Assembly (NCBI GenBank): GCA_035048485.1 | Contig: CM068582.1 | Span: 16,172,001-16,236,000 of the forward strand | Direction: 5' to 3' | Length of the DNA: 64,000 bases | DNA from: Pteria penguin | Taxonomy: Eukaryota; Mollusca; Bivalvia; Pterioida; Pteriidae | In this document: in pieces, positions 11,801 to 22,399 of the stretch | Layout: every line of letters begins with the position of its first letter | How positions within the stretch are numbered: position 1 is the first letter of the stretch | The notes under the pieces: model-generated | Seen by the model: only the letters and a program-made list of their open reading frames with translations | Databases searched by the model: none | Told to the model about the DNA's origin: nothing | Program-made: the position numbers and the translations under genes

Positions 11801-14800
11801 AGTCTAACCACTGGTACATGTCGACTTGACTTTAAGAAGACGGAAAACAGGTAAATATTGACTGTATATCCAAAACATAAGTAAATATGAACATAAATAC
11901 ACATCTGCAGGTGTAATGTAAAAATATAGTAAGTTTTTAACCATCTACACAATGTCAAGGTTTGAGATTACATTATGCTACATATACACTACAATCCTTG
12001 ACAAATATTGCTGTTCAGGGCTGGCGCTGTTTGACATAATATATTTATTTATAAAGATGGATCAATGAGAGGTCTCCATTCAAATTACAGTTTAGTTAGA
12101 TGCAAAACAAAGACCTATTTATTTACATTATTTAAACTTCTAAAAAATTTTAAATGTTTATTTTAATTTCAAAGTCAAAGTTCATTTTCGCTAATTCGTT
12201 AAGCTAGTGTTATAGCATTGCATACACACAAATCCAGAAAATCTATCACCAGGAATGACGTTTGTTTAAACCTGTAGGCCATCACATACATTACAAATGC
12301 AGGACACAGCCATGTTTATTTACATATCTTCGACTTATCACGTGATCAGTGTGCATCATGACTCATCTTCTTTCTGAGTGGACCGTCATTGCCTTCGACA
12401 GTCCAATGAAATCTAACAGTGCCAACCTGACTTTTGAATATTTGTCAAGGGTTGTAGTGAAGCCATTGGATCTCAAACCTAGACATTGTGAAGATGGTTT
12501 TTAACATTTTGGATACAGGCTTAGTGCAGTGGTTAAGTGCTTGGCGTGTTGTGCAGATAATCTGGGTTTGATTCACATGTTTACAGCATTTATGAGGTTC
12601 ATTACTTCCTGCTTTCAAATTGCAATATAACTGAAAGATTGTTGAAAATTACATAAAACACCAATCAATCAACCAAATCATTATTGAAAGTCCTTTTTTA
12701 AACCCATCTTATGTGTGTTTTAAATTTTTCCAATAGACTTATTATACTTCATCTTCTACAGATCTTTTTATTTGGCACTGTTCAAACATTTAGTATTCTT
12801 GGGACAAAAGGGCTGTTACAGAACTGCATTGGAATTCTGCAAATTACTACTCAGGTAAATATATATATATAATTATTATATAGAATTTGGTTTAGGAATG
12901 TCCTATCAAATGATGTTGATTGCTCTGGGGTTTTAGTAAGGATATCTTATTCCATCTATTAATATGGTCTGTGCAGGACTTCAATTCATATCAGCAGTAC
13001 AGTATTCTGACCATAGGGCATTGTTAACTTCAAAAGTTTATTATGAATTGATAATCTTGTTTTATATTTTAATCAGATAAAAGATGGCACACCACAGTTA
13101 TGATTATGTACAATAGACCCTGTCTTAAGTGACCACTGAAGAGGAAGTAAAAAAGTGGCCACTTGAGATAGGTGACCTCTAATTACAGGTTGATTTTATA
13201 TAGACAATTAGTATTCAGGAACAGAGAATGGTGATAGTTAAAGAAAGTTGATTGCCTAATGCAGGTGGTCTTTAAAGCAGGTTTGACTGTACATTTATAA
13301 CAACTATTAAAAATACTTCACACTATATCTTTTTATGCCCCCGCCATGAAATGGCCGGGGGCTTATAGTGTCACCCTATTCCATCATTCTGTCATCATTG
13401 AGTTTCCGCTTATTTTCTCCTTGAAGGTTTGATGGATTAAATTGATACAGATGTATCAAGGGAAGATGCAGGTCAAGTTCGAATATGGTGTGATCCAGAA
13501 CATAGAAAATTTCTTAGAAATGACAGTTTCCACTCATTTTCTCTTTGAAGGTTTGATGAATCAAATTGATATTGGGCATATAGATGTATAAAGTAAAGAT
13601 GCAGGTCTAGTTTGAATATGGGTATGGTCAGTAATGTTTAACAGAGTTATTGCCCTTGGACATTGAAAATTTCTTCAAAATGACAGTTTCTGCTCCTTTT
13701 CTCTTTGAAGGTTTCATGGATTAAATTGATATTGGATATACAGATGTATCAAGGAAAGATGCAAGTCAATTTTGAATATGGGTGAGGTCCTGTAATTTTT
13801 GACAGAGTTATTACCCTTGAACATAGAAAATTTCTTAAAAATGACAGTTTCCACTCATTTTCTTGCTGAAGGTTTGATGGATTAAATTGATATTGGGTAT
13901 AAAGATGTATCAATAGAAAATGCAGGTCAAGGTCAAATATGGATATGGTCTGGTAGTTTCTGGCAGAGTTATTGCCCTTGAACATGGAAAATTTCTTAAA
14001 AATGACATCAATGAATTCTTTGAAGGTTTGATGGATTAAATTGATATTAGGTATATAGATGTATCAAGGGAAAATGCAGGTCAAGGTTGAATATGAGTGT
14101 GTTCCAGTAATTTTTGACAGAGTAATTGCCCTTGAACATTAGAGATTTCTTGAATTTTCTAATATTAGTTCTCTGGCAATTATATTTTACTACCTTAGCT
14201 GCCAGCAGGGGCATTTGTGTCGCACGGACACATTAAGATTCTAGTTTCTTATGTTCTGATTCTTGGGTGTGTTTTTTACAGTTTAGACCCAGATGATGAT
14301 CCAATGTGTGTGCTATTGATGATTGACTTTTATGCACTAAGAGCTGAGGAATATCAGTTTCTCATACGAATGTTCCAGGAATGGGAGGTATTTCATAGCA
14401 TTCCTAAGATATTTCATTAAGTCTTCTAGAAAACTGATTTTAAAATCTTTTTCCGACATATTATATTATTATGAAAAATAAAACTGTTCAGTCCTTGGTA
14501 TTAAAATGTCAATGATGGTATCATTTAACAAGCTACATTATATTCTGAATATGAAATGTTTATTTTTGGCTTTTTTTGTATTTTAATAGGGTCATAGAAA
14601 TTTATCCCAGTTGCCAAATTTTGCATTTTCGGTGCCATTAGCAATGTTTCTCTTAGAAAAAGAATCACATAATCTGCAGTCTGCTGATAAGATGGTAAGT
14701 TTATAACATCTAACCTTTGTATGATACGTACATATGCATAAATTGCACTAAATGGGGATCAGGTGTCGTATGTCAAGGTCAACAGATTGTATGGTGAATT

Positions 14801-17800
14801 CCTAGTCTAGTAACAGTAAGTTGAGAGTAAGCCTGCGATGGTAGATCGTAACGTCCATGTTGTATGGTTTACTTGGCTACTAAACACAAAAAAACACCAT
14901 ATTGGTTTTTTTGCATTTAACAATGCGCAGTTCCTGGTGTAACCATTAGATCACTTGAAATAGAGACTTGCACAGACTGCGTGCTCACATGGATGTTAAA
15001 AGAACACCAAGATATTATCAAAAACAGGATGTAAACTTGTGATATTAATAATACCCAAACTCACACATTTCAGTCACTGCAGTATATGTACATATAATAA
15101 AGATGCATTTTAAATATCCAAATGGTTTGGTACCTTTAAGGAAAAATTCAGAATGACATACAGTAAACCAGTAGTACATGAAAAAACTTCCTGATTTACA
15201 GAAAAGAATAAAACCGGGTACTTTCTAGCGAATTTTTCATGAACATGAATGTAAGTTTGTCTAATGCATTTAGGGTTTATCAATTATTAATCAATAACAT
15301 TTATTTTTCATTTAGCTACAATCAGCTTTGATCATGTTTCCTGGAATGTTAACACTTTTGCTGGACAAATGTGGAATTAATCCAGACCCACAGGTATCTG
15401 CTCATGAATTCTTTGGACCTAATTCCCAGTACAGGTAGGTCATGTTTATTTCAAAATCATTATTTATTTCAATAGAATGAAAAACTTATTTATTTACATA
15501 ATTATACAATTCATATACTACAGTCAAACCTGTTTTCAATAACCACCAAAGGGTAGTTTGGAAAGTGGTCACTTATAGCAGCTGACCTTATTTCACAGGT
15601 TTTGTAGAGATGAATTATAGTATAGAACAGATAGAGGTGGTTGTTTATGGCAGGTGATTGCTTACTATCAGTGGTCTTTAATCGCAGGTTTGACTTCACA
15701 TTTCATTCAAAGCTTAATGTAACATCAACAGTCCTTTGTCATATTGATGTATTGTACAGGAATTTGGTCCAGTATATATTATGAACTTCCACATGTTTGC
15801 TCTTTTGGCAATGAGTATTAATTTCATTTATTTGTGAATATTGGGAAGAAGATTACAATTTGAATGTGAAACAGTAATTATAACTCAAATATTTACGTAA
15901 TAAGTGTAAATTATGAGTCATATATCTAATAGGGGTTTTTAGGAAAAATTTTCAACTACATGTATTTACCCTTGTATTTGAAAGTTACTCAGAAAAAGTG
16001 CAAAATTATAATACATCGTATGTCATCAGCAAACTATCATATAATGGTGTTCATGTACTTTGATATACTGAGGTTGGCCTTTTCTATTTCCAGTATGACC
16101 TTTGAGGATTGAAGTAAAACTATTGCTTAGCATTTTTCATTCATTTAATTTCAGTCAGTCATCAGCTTTGAAGCAGCTGATTGGCTTATATGTAGGTCGT
16201 TGCCATGCCTCCTGGAAACAGCCAGAGGTGATGCAGTGGTTAGAAAGAAATGTACGAGAAGTATTAAAGAGAGTGGATGATAACGACTCTCAGGTAGAGG
16301 AATGTGAGAAAAAGTAAGACTATATACAGTTTATTCTGACTTCAGGGGGCATAAAGAAATGCATATATTGTATGTCATGTATATTTCGCATGACTATATT
16401 TTTGCAAAGATCTCTCTTGAGATATATTGACGAGACATGATTTTCACGAAAAGCTGTATACCTGATATATCTAATAACCAAATAAAGAGTAGCAAGGGAT
16501 TTTATTTTCGTCTGGAGTCATCCTCAAAAATCTACTTTAAAATTAAATTTTCACTAATAAAATTTGTTTTACATTAGTATTAGTTGCTATGACTTTAATA
16601 TTTAATTTTCACTTTGGTTTATTTGAAGAAATTTGTTTAAATTAGCTGTAAAGTTTCGATTTTCCATGTTTGAGTAATTGAAGTGAATTGTACTTTATTC
16701 AATTATCAAATATTTTTATTGACGATAATACTGTGCCTGGGTACATGACAAAAAAAAATGATTTTGTAAGTTTGGAATCTCAATAATATGACCATAAATG
16801 TTGATTTACATACAGAGTAAGGCAAAAATGTTTATAAATATTGTGTTGTGTGTAGAGTGATATGGTCAGACAGGGTCAGTGCTGAATGAATTAAACAAAC
16901 ATGATGAATGCATATTCATGTATTGTTTAATCATAGAATGCATAATCAAAGAATGCATCAATTATGGTAACTTCCTCCCGTATTTCGTACTAACTTTGCA
17001 GGTTTGTATACAGTTAGTTTCTTGCAACACTTGTCTTAAAAAGTATCAATCTTTGACTGTTGTAGAAGGAAAGTGCGATATCAGGGAACTCCTCGGAATG
17101 TTTTGCGTCATATCTTAATCTCAGAAATAAAGGATGCCACTACAGCCTTACCCCCGGTAAGTTTGTTGTTCCCAAATGTATCATCAAATTTTCCATCACT
17201 TTACATTTGTATATGCGAGGAGCATACCTACAGATCCCATTATGTGGACATATTTACTTTCATTGTTGGGGAATTTCGGACCACCTTGTGTCAAGGTCAA
17301 AACTGTTATGTGGTTAGGACGGAAAACCACCAACCAGACGCCTATTTGATAATTGCTTTTATTCCTTTTATTCAAATCTCTTTCTCTTTCCTTGAAAAGT
17401 GATGTGTATGTAATTGAATACTTGTGTATGCCTGGATACATATGTGAATGTAGTCACCTTTTATACCTTTTTCAATCAGTTTAAAACATAACACTTTGAT
17501 TTTGTAGGACCTAGCAAACACAGCCCTCCTGAGTTATGACCCTTTGCCACCGGTGGATTCCATATCATCTTATGAGAGACCAGAGAGGTATGATCACTCT
17601 AAACTGCTCAACATGAGAACCAACCAGTCATTTTATGTGAAAGCTTAGCATATCAAATCTCTGGCCATTCAAGCTGTTTTTGAAAGTATGGCATATCAAG
17701 CAATGATTCATCCTTCAAATTATCTAAATGATTTTTACCCAAAATATATCTATCCTTTTTACTGTATTTGAAAAGTCTGTTTCCTTCCGATTTGATGTAA

Positions 17801-19265
17801 GCAAGGTATTTATCGTATATATAGCACATTGATATGAATTAAGCCTTTGTTTGAGCAAGTGAGAAGAAGGGGCAGATTCAGTGTAGCAGTTTAAAAGCAC
17901 TTGACTTACAGTGCAGGTGATCTGGGTTTGACTCCTAGACTGTGCCACTATGTTGAGGAGGCTGGTAACCTTCTATCACAATATGACAGAAAAAATTGTT
18001 GAAAGTGATATAAATCCTTAATCAACCAACCAAGCCTAATCATCACCAATCTGACCAAAAATGTCTGTCAGATTACCTGCTGAAGGTTGGGAGCGATATA
18101 AATCCTTAACCAACCAACCAACCCTAATCATTACCAATCTGACCCAAAATGTCTGTCAGATTACCTGCCTAAGGTTGGGAGTTATTCCTTGATCACCACA
18201 GAATTAACCAGACATGTTTGTCAGAGTACCAAAGGTGGGTGAGAGTTTTCCCTGGTGACCATAATATACCAGTACATGAAGTAATCATGGTGTAGTAATA
18301 AACAACCAAACAATAAAACTTGCTAATTAGACTTTTTCAGTGACTTTATAATTCAAGAATTATTTTGTACACATATCTCTATTGTAGGCCAAGGCGAGCG
18401 CAACAAGGGAATACTTTGTCTTTATTCCTGAGGTCCCTATTGCCAAATTTCAACCCAGATGTAAGTTCTTCTTCTTCTTCTTCCAATACGAAGTGTACTC
18501 AAAAGTTGAGCGTTATACTTCATGTATAATGAAGTTTAGTGGCAAATTTCTAGCATTTAGATGACTTCTTTCTTTAGAGGTTTGTTAGATGTGAATGACG
18601 AAAATGAAAATAATGCATTTCGTTGAACAATATCAGAAATAACTAGAATGATAATACATGAACATGTACAATTTGATTTCAGAGGTCATTGAGCCTGTTA
18701 TAAATGTAGTCCCTATATACATCCAAACCTGCTTTAAAGACCACCTGTAGTATAAATAGTCACCTGTGTTTAACAACCACCTTTTTCTGTTCCTTACTAC
18801 TCATTGTCTAGACCAAATCAGCCTATATTAAGAGGCCACCTGCATTAAGAGACCATTTTCTAACATCTGTATGATGGTTGCCAAGAACAGTGTTGACTGT
18901 CTTCATTTCACCTTCTTAACTTTTTTGCAGCAGTTTTTTCCCTTCTCTTCAAACATACCTTGTTGGGTTGAGAAAAACTTGTGGTGTACTTACCTATAAA
19001 TGAAAAAATCCTCTCGCCAATTTTAGTTAACTCTTCAAATGTTTATATACATATAATAATTCTACATGCTTTACAGGACCCTGTGCCTGAAGAGGAACAA
19101 GGGGCTGAAGGAAGAGAGCAAGGCAATAATCTTAGACAGGGTGTCAATACGTTATTAGAAGCAATGAGAGACTTGCTACAAAATATACAACCTGTGGCCC
19201 CTCCTAGAGAGGATCAGGAAGGGCAAGGGGAGGGAGAGCCCAGGGAAGATGGTGAATGGGATTAA
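2655..19265 (+). CDS. TCF25: TCF25 (NULP1), ribosome quality-control factor; 17 coding exons, 649 aa
   Basis: Exons: 2655-2816, 5017-5178, 5745-5875, 7773-7838, 10076-10161, 10376-10509, 10747-10846, 11757-11850, 12762-12854, 14282-14387, 14590-14694, 15316-15434, 16155-16313, 17066-17156, 17508-17587, 18388-18460, 19077-19265. Every junction is GT-AG and keeps frame; human TCF25 is about 676 aa. The start [13 protein letters not shown] fits the family. Exon 2 encodes an acidic stretch then a Lys-rich tract. Family landmarks follow: [10 protein letters not shown] (exon 4), [12 protein letters not shown] (exon 5), [11 protein letters not shown] (exon 8), [17 protein letters not shown] (exon 11), and [14 protein letters not shown] (exon 16); the protein ends in DGEWD, like the human one. 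The central part is helical/TPR-like. TCF25/Rqc1 acts with Listerin and NEMF on stalled 60S subunits (established knowledge). Introns carry most of the repeats at 3-19 kb. Confidence 0.97.
3930..4700 (-). mobile_element. Penelope-like retroelement remnant with GIY-YIG endonuclease domain
   Basis: On the minus strand an open frame from about 4688 to 4304 reads [17 protein letters not shown], then a Cys pair (CAICA), then [19 protein letters not shown] and ERIKEHL. That spacing of Cys residues and Y-V-G-E-T-x-R matches the C-terminal GIY-YIG endonuclease of Penelope-like elements. A stop precedes the frame and the reverse transcriptase is absent, so it is a 5'-truncated copy in TCF25 intron 1. 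At 3952-3985 the plus strand carries AACGTTTCGGCCACAGGCC, a motif I associate with the 3' part of such elements. The overlapping plus-strand ORF at 4009-4320 is not a gene. Confidence 0.75.
5338..5568. mobile_element. MITE-like element with inverted arms of about 60 bp
   Basis: The left arm begins ATATGTAGTAAATTTAGACC at 5338 and includes TTGCTTACAAAGCATGC. The right arm ends at 5568 with GTCTAAATTTACTACATAT and includes GCATGCTTTGTAGGCA. The arms pair over roughly 60 bp with a few mismatches around a centre of about 110 bp that has no ORF. It lies in TCF25 intron 2. Confidence 0.75.
8170..9670. repeat. Foldback-capped tandem array (unit about 155-170 bp)
   Basis: A perfect palindrome (arms 8170-8205 and 8208-8243, 36 bp each, 2-bp loop) contains AGGTCACCTGAG / CTCAGGTGACCT. 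It is followed by a GTCGT-rich stretch and at least six degenerate copies of a unit holding TTGTGAATTTTATGGCCCC and TATATAGTGAAAATGCATTA, starting near 8551, 8712, 8882, 9052 and 9204. The right end (ACTCAGGTGACCTATAAGG near 9634) repeats the palindrome motif. It fills most of TCF25 intron 4. This is probably a non-autonomous mobile family; the ORFs in it are by-products of the repeats. Confidence 0.8.
9740..9870 (+). mobile_element. Degenerate SINE, family B
   Basis: The stretch GGCATAGGCAGTCAGGTTCA followed by a tail with ATCCCAATCAACCAACC resembles the better copies at 12511, 17868 and 50098. It is weak and eroded. Confidence 0.3.
10870..11440 (+). repeat. Dispersed repeat beginning GTCCCCCCGC, two internal copies
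   Basis: It opens with CCCCCCGCTTTTCGCAAAAC and a CTGTCTGTCCGTCTGTC run. Two copies of a block then follow, with TTTCCATTGGTACCA (near 11024 and 11149) and ATGACCTTTGACCTACTTC-type text. It lies in TCF25 intron 7 and has no ORF of note. Confidence 0.55.
12511..12680 (+). mobile_element. tRNA-derived SINE, family B
   Basis: It has an A-box-like TTAGTGCAGTGGTTAAGTGC, a B-box-like GGGTTTGATTC about 40 bp on, and a tail with AAAACACCAATCAATCAACC. The same order is seen at 17868 and 50098 on the plus strand and inverted at 31660. It lies in TCF25 intron 8. Confidence 0.65.
13111..13292. mobile_element. Inverted-repeat element, family C
   Basis: The ends are TACAATAGACCCTG and CAGGTTTGACTGTA, imperfect inverses. 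The interior carries AGTGGCCACTTGAG and GGTGGTCTTTAAAGC. Related copies sit at 15520, 18721, 28780, 33165 and 56824. Confidence 0.6.
13334..14160. repeat. Tandem array (unit about 160 bp) led by a GC-rich hairpin
   Basis: A hairpin TATGCCCCCGCCATGAAATG...CCGGGGGC opens the region. Five copies follow of a unit with CTTTGAAGGTTTGATGGATT, ATATAGATGTATCAAGG and GACAGAGTTATTGCCCTTG. It ends just before exon 10 of TCF25. A related hairpin, without the array, is at 48379-48409. Confidence 0.75.
15520..15697. mobile_element. Inverted-repeat element, family C
   Basis: This is the best-kept copy: it starts ACAGTCAAACCTG and ends CAGGTTTGACTTCA, with AAGTGGTCACTTATAGCAG inside. No ORF. TCF25 intron 12. 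Confidence 0.7.
17868..18200 (+). mobile_element. SINE family B copy with duplicated tail segment
   Basis: The head AGTGTAGCAGTTTAAAAGC and B-box-like GGGTTTGACTCC are followed by a tail with AAATCCTTAATCAACCAACC. A block of about 80-90 bp (ACCAATCTGACC, TGTCTGTCAGATTACC, AAGGTTGGGAG) is then repeated, with a third degenerate copy reaching about 18240. It lies in TCF25 intron 15. Confidence 0.55.
18721..18900. mobile_element. Inverted-repeat element, family C (opposite orientation)
   Basis: It begins ATCCAAACCTGCTTTAAAGA and ends AACAGTGTTGACTGT. The interior AGAGGCCACCTGCATTAAG matches the complement of the copies at 13111 and 15520. Confidence 0.55.
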
Positions 19266-19352
19266 ATGTGGTTTCTGTTATAAATAATCCTGGTGTAAAG
19301 AGGGGGGTGGTTGGATGGTATTGGTTATGAAAATATCAGTTTCACCTTTAGG

Positions 19353-19452
19353 AATAAATTCTTAAAGTGAGAAGGATATTAAAAGTTATTCCAGGCAATA
19401 AATACACCGTGTGACTTCTATCTCCAGAGTATTGGAAAAGGTGAGAAATAAA
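19353..19452 (+). promoter_or_regulatory. Candidate TCF25 polyadenylation signals
   Basis: AATAAA occurs at 19353-19358, 19397-19402 and 19447-19452, all within 190 bp of the TCF25 stop codon. Any of them could serve; the sequence alone does not choose. Confidence 0.5.
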
Positions 19453-20365
19453 GGGAGAATATCACTGTAGATATAAAAGAGGATATTAAGCATTTTTAAG
19501 GAAAAAAAGGGAGGGAGCCTGGGGACAGGTGATTTCTCTCAACTCTGATTTAATTATCAATATTTTTTCAAACATATTTACTCTAGTTACAATATTTCTC
19601 TGAACTGTAATGATTTTATAAAAACTTGGTACAATGTCATTGTTTACTTGACTACTTAATTGTGAATTATATTCTACCCAGTCTAATAATGCAATGATAG
19701 AGTTTGGCCTCTTCTTTTTAGCTGTTCATGTGAATTACAATTGTTATGAACAATATATAATAATAATATACATGTAATATATATGGTTATGACACTCTTT
19801 GCGGCAAAGAGTGTTTGTGTTGTTTCTTTTAGTGTATTTTACTTCCCTTTGGAGGACTACTTATTCTATATGGTTATGGATTTATGTTGTTGTGTTGCTG
19901 CCATGCATGTCATTGTTGAAAATAAATACATGTATCAAGAATTTTAATTTGTATTTGTTTAATATTAAGATCTTCTCCAATACAGAGAAGTTGCAATATG
20001 CATGTGTATTATTTCTTTACCCCCTTGTCATATTTCAAACTGTTGAAGTTTTTTTTACAAACACATTACCCAGAAATTTTCACACTGATTACATTTGGCA
20101 AACCATTCATTCAATACAAATTCATAAGTGTGCTTTCAGACGGAACAGATTTTTTTTACATTGGTTAAAGATCGATTTGTTGTGCTTAACATCATGCTCC
20201 AATACGGGGTTGAGTAACCATGTTTAAGAAATCGGTTTTTTACTTCCATGTCGGAATATTTCTGAAAACTTATGATGTAAAACCCAAAAGACCAAACAAC
20301 CAATGCTTTTGGAGAAGCACTTCTTTACCACCATCAATAGTCCCTTATATTATATATCAAAATGT
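19453..20365. other. Intergenic, no gene supported
   Basis: AT-rich sequence downstream of TCF25. A 142-codon open stretch (19799-20227, +) has no ATG at its start and a composition dominated by Phe/Leu/Ile/Tyr, as expected from T-rich non-coding DNA. Confidence 0.6.
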
Positions 20366-20640
20366 CTGTGGAGCTCAATCGATAAATGCTTGACTCATGA
20401 CCAAGATGTCTTGGGTTCGAATCCCACTGGTGGCTGGTTGGTATGCTGTCTTTCGGATGAGACAGTAAAATCCAAGGTCCCTTGATGCAGTAGATGTGTT
20501 TGATAAAAGATAAATATGACACATCAAAGATCCCTCTCTGCTTCGGATGGCTCAGTTGTATAGGTCTCAGTTTCTGTGCCATTGCATCAGAATGATGCCG
20601 TCAAAAGTGAAATAATCTTTATGTGACATGAAATAAGAAA
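20366..20640 (+). mobile_element. tRNA-derived SINE, family A
   Basis: The tRNA-like head has A-box-like AGCTCAATCGATAAATGC and B box GGTTCGAATCC. The family body follows (CTTTCGGATGAGACAGTAAA, then AAAGATCCCTCTCTGCTTCGG) and a tail with GATGCCGTCA. It shares this order with copies at 27026, 40082 (-), 43979 (-), 55978 and 60150 (-). Confidence 0.75.
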
Positions 20641-20694
20641 CAAAGAAGCAAACAAGTCGGATGGAGAGAGGTTATTATTTGGTTATCGCCTTCT

Positions 20695-20860
20695 GGACAC
20701 CACTGTCGGTGTCGTCGAGTGCTTGACTCGCATCCTAAAAGATGGAGATTCGAACCTCGCATGCGACTCGTCGGTTTCGGGTTTTTTTTTAAACGAGACC
20801 GAGGTCTCTTGTCACAATACGTATTGACAGGTGACAGAATCCTGGGACCTTTCTGTGCTA
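20695..20860 (+). mobile_element. Divergent SINE, family A-like
   Basis: It has a head with GTCGAGTGCTTGACTCGCAT and GATTCGAACCTCGC, then AAACGAGACCGAGGTCTCTT, which matches the GAGACAGTAAAAACCGAGG part of family A loosely. Confidence 0.4.
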
Positions 20861-21074
20861 GAAATTGGACAGATATGCTCTTACTGTTTATGTACCATTG
20901 TATGTGCAATTATTTTGATCTGGCCTAAATACAAAAATCGAAAAGTTAGTTTATACTTACTGATATATATAATATTATGTATGCTTGTAATACACAAATG
21001 TTTCATATACCGATGGGAGGATGGCATGCACATACAATGGATCTCCTCTAATTATTTGAATAGTTATTGATAAT

Positions 21075-21238
21075 CAGTGGGGGGATTTTGGCGGTGCGGA
21101 GTTCAACCCCCCTTCCCCCTCCCCGCCGACATTGACCCATAATTTTATCAAAAACCCTGTATTTTGACCAATTTTCTTTCAAAATCGGCAAATTTCCCCT
21201 TCGATCCCCAGGCAGAGGGGGCGCTAGATCCGCCACTG
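21075..21238. mobile_element. MITE, family D, with probable 5-bp target duplication
   Basis: The ends are CAGTGG...CCGCCACTG. ATAAT lies directly on both sides (21070-21074 and 21239-21243). The inside has opposed C-runs and G-runs plus TTTTATCAAAAACC. Related copies at 25476, 26263, 34020 and 42682 share GGCGGAT...ATCCGCC ends. Confidence 0.65.
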
Positions 21239-21273
21239 ATAATGTTCATAAAGAAACGGGAAAAGTTCGAGAT

Positions 21274-21279
21274 TTTATT
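21274..21279 (-). promoter_or_regulatory. Candidate polyadenylation signal (AATAAA)
   Basis: TTTATT on the plus strand reads AATAAA on the minus strand, about 130 bp beyond the stop codon of the 258-aa orphan gene. Confidence 0.45.
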
Positions 21280-21348
21280 TATTTTTAGAACAACTATAGA
21301 TTATTAATAATTTCATATCATTAATTCTTCAATGTTCAATATTCTAAC

Positions 21349-21405
21349 GCTCTTTCATCCCGTGCATGTTCCATCGCTCTTTCATCCCGTGCATGTTCCA
21401 TTGCG
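21349..21405. repeat. Two-copy direct repeat of 27-28 bp
   Basis: GCTCTTTCATCCCGTGCATG plus TTCCAT occurs twice back to back, just downstream (3') of the stop codon of the minus-strand gene at 21409. Its role, if any, is unknown. Confidence 0.75.
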
Positions 21406-21408
21406 CTC

Positions 21409-22185
21409 TTATTGAGGTGATGATATCGAAGGGAGTTTGAACTTCTGAAGCCGATGGTAAGTCACGTGATCATCGGAATTTGGCGGTTGATAGAGGTATA
21501 CAATTGGCGGTTTGACGACTGGTGGCGGAAAACAAAAGTACGAACAGCAGTTCGGGAAAACATGGCAACAACTTCCATATGTTGTACTTTCTTTTGACGA
21601 AGGTTTGTCTTCATTGACATTGCTTTTCTTTTTTGTGTCCGTTTTGGTGCAATCAGATTTTAAACTTTTATCGTCCTCATTTTGTTTAGATTCTTTAGAG
21701 CTCATTTTCGAGAACATCCGTGGTAGAAAAGGCTTCTTGGGGTTGTTTTGACATTCTAGCGACATTTGCCGCCTGACGAATGATGGTCTTTGAAGTAAAT
21801 TCAGTTCATGTTGGTTCATCTTTTTCTCTGCTCGTCTGATCTCGATTGGATCTATAGTAATTTTCCTGATATCGGCAGGAGTGCGATGATAAGCATTGGT
21901 TTGCATGAGCGCTAATTCAGCGCTGAGTAGCGCGATGTTGTTTCTCAGAACTGCTTCCTGTGTACAAACTTTTTTGTACTGTTCTTGTAAACATCTGTAT
22001 TTGCTCTTCATCTCTTTCTCGGCTAGTATATCGATGCATTTCGGGGCCTCTTGTTCTTTTTTCTTTTTCTTTATACGGGAGTTGATATCATTTATTATTG
22101 GAGGGGAGTCCTTGGGATTCCACGGCGGAGGTCTGCGTGGCCGCTTACATTCATAACATGCACTATCACTAAGTGATACATACAT
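21409..22185 (-). CDS. Orphan coiled-coil, Cys-rich-tail protein (258 aa)
   Basis: The start at 22185 is chosen because a good acceptor (AAATTTTAG) lies immediately before AG-ATG, and a strong donor (GAAG|GTAAGT, exon end 22317) lies 130 bp upstream. That gives a short non-coding exon 1 and one coding exon. The N-terminus has a CYECKRPRR knot and Pro-rich RPPPWNPKDSPP. Residues about 45-85 form a predicted coiled coil (KYRCLQEQYKKV, LRNNIALLSAELALM). Residues 160-200 are Ser/Lys-rich and disordered. A Cys-dense hydrophobic patch near residues 203-222 (CCHVFPNCCSYFCFPPP) precedes a Pro/Tyr tail. The patch is too short to be a safe transmembrane call; palmitoylation or metal binding are guesses. 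I know no family for it. The next minus-strand exon (24239-25280) has a loosely similar coiled coil ending in an AEL-L motif. Confidence 0.7.
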   Translation of the reverse strand: MYVSLSDSACYECKRPRRPPPWNPKDSPPIINDINSRIKKKKKEQEAPKCIDILAEKEMKSKYRCLQEQYKKVCTQEAVLRNNIALLSAELALMQTNAYHRTPADIRKITIDPIEIRRAEKKMNQHELNLLQRPSFVRRQMSLECQNNPKKPFLPRMFSKMSSKESKQNEDDKSLKSDCTKTDTKKKSNVNEDKPSSKESTTYGSCCHVFPNCCSYFCFPPPVVKPPIVYLYQPPNSDDHVTYHRLQKFKLPSISSPQ

Positions 22186-22316
22186 CTCTAAAATTTGAAT
22201 ATTGGTCAACATTAACCAGGCGGCGGTAATGAATAAAATAATGCTTTGTCAAAAACTCATCTGGTAAAGAAAGATGAATGAAGTAAATTGAATCACTCAC
22301 GACGAAATGCACTTAC

Positions 22317-22358
22317 CTTCGTGTGGACGTCAGCTTTCTTAGCTACGCTATGACGTCA
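22317..22358 (-). promoter_or_regulatory. CRE box and non-coding exon 1 of the 258-aa orphan gene
   Basis: A perfect palindromic TGACGTCA lies at 22351-22358, and a second GACGTC at 22326-22331. The donor of exon 1 follows within 35 bp (GTAAGT at 22311-22316). Transcription probably starts between the CRE and the donor. CREB/ATF/CREM-family factors bind this motif; which one acts here cannot be read from sequence. Confidence 0.5.
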
Positions 22359-22399
22359 CAATTAAGAAATCCAATTGTTTTACAAGCGTCAAACATACT

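Noticed and set aside
19799..20227. 142-codon plus-strand ORF downstream of TCF25
   Set aside because: It begins with TTG, has no internal family signature, and its Phe/Leu/Ile/Tyr bias is what T-rich non-coding DNA yields.
20303..20582. ORFs and a tRNA-like sequence with intact A and B boxes
   Set aside because: Followed by the SINE body and tail and lacking a proper cloverleaf, so not a functional tRNA gene. The same applies to heads at 27026, 40342 and 44260.
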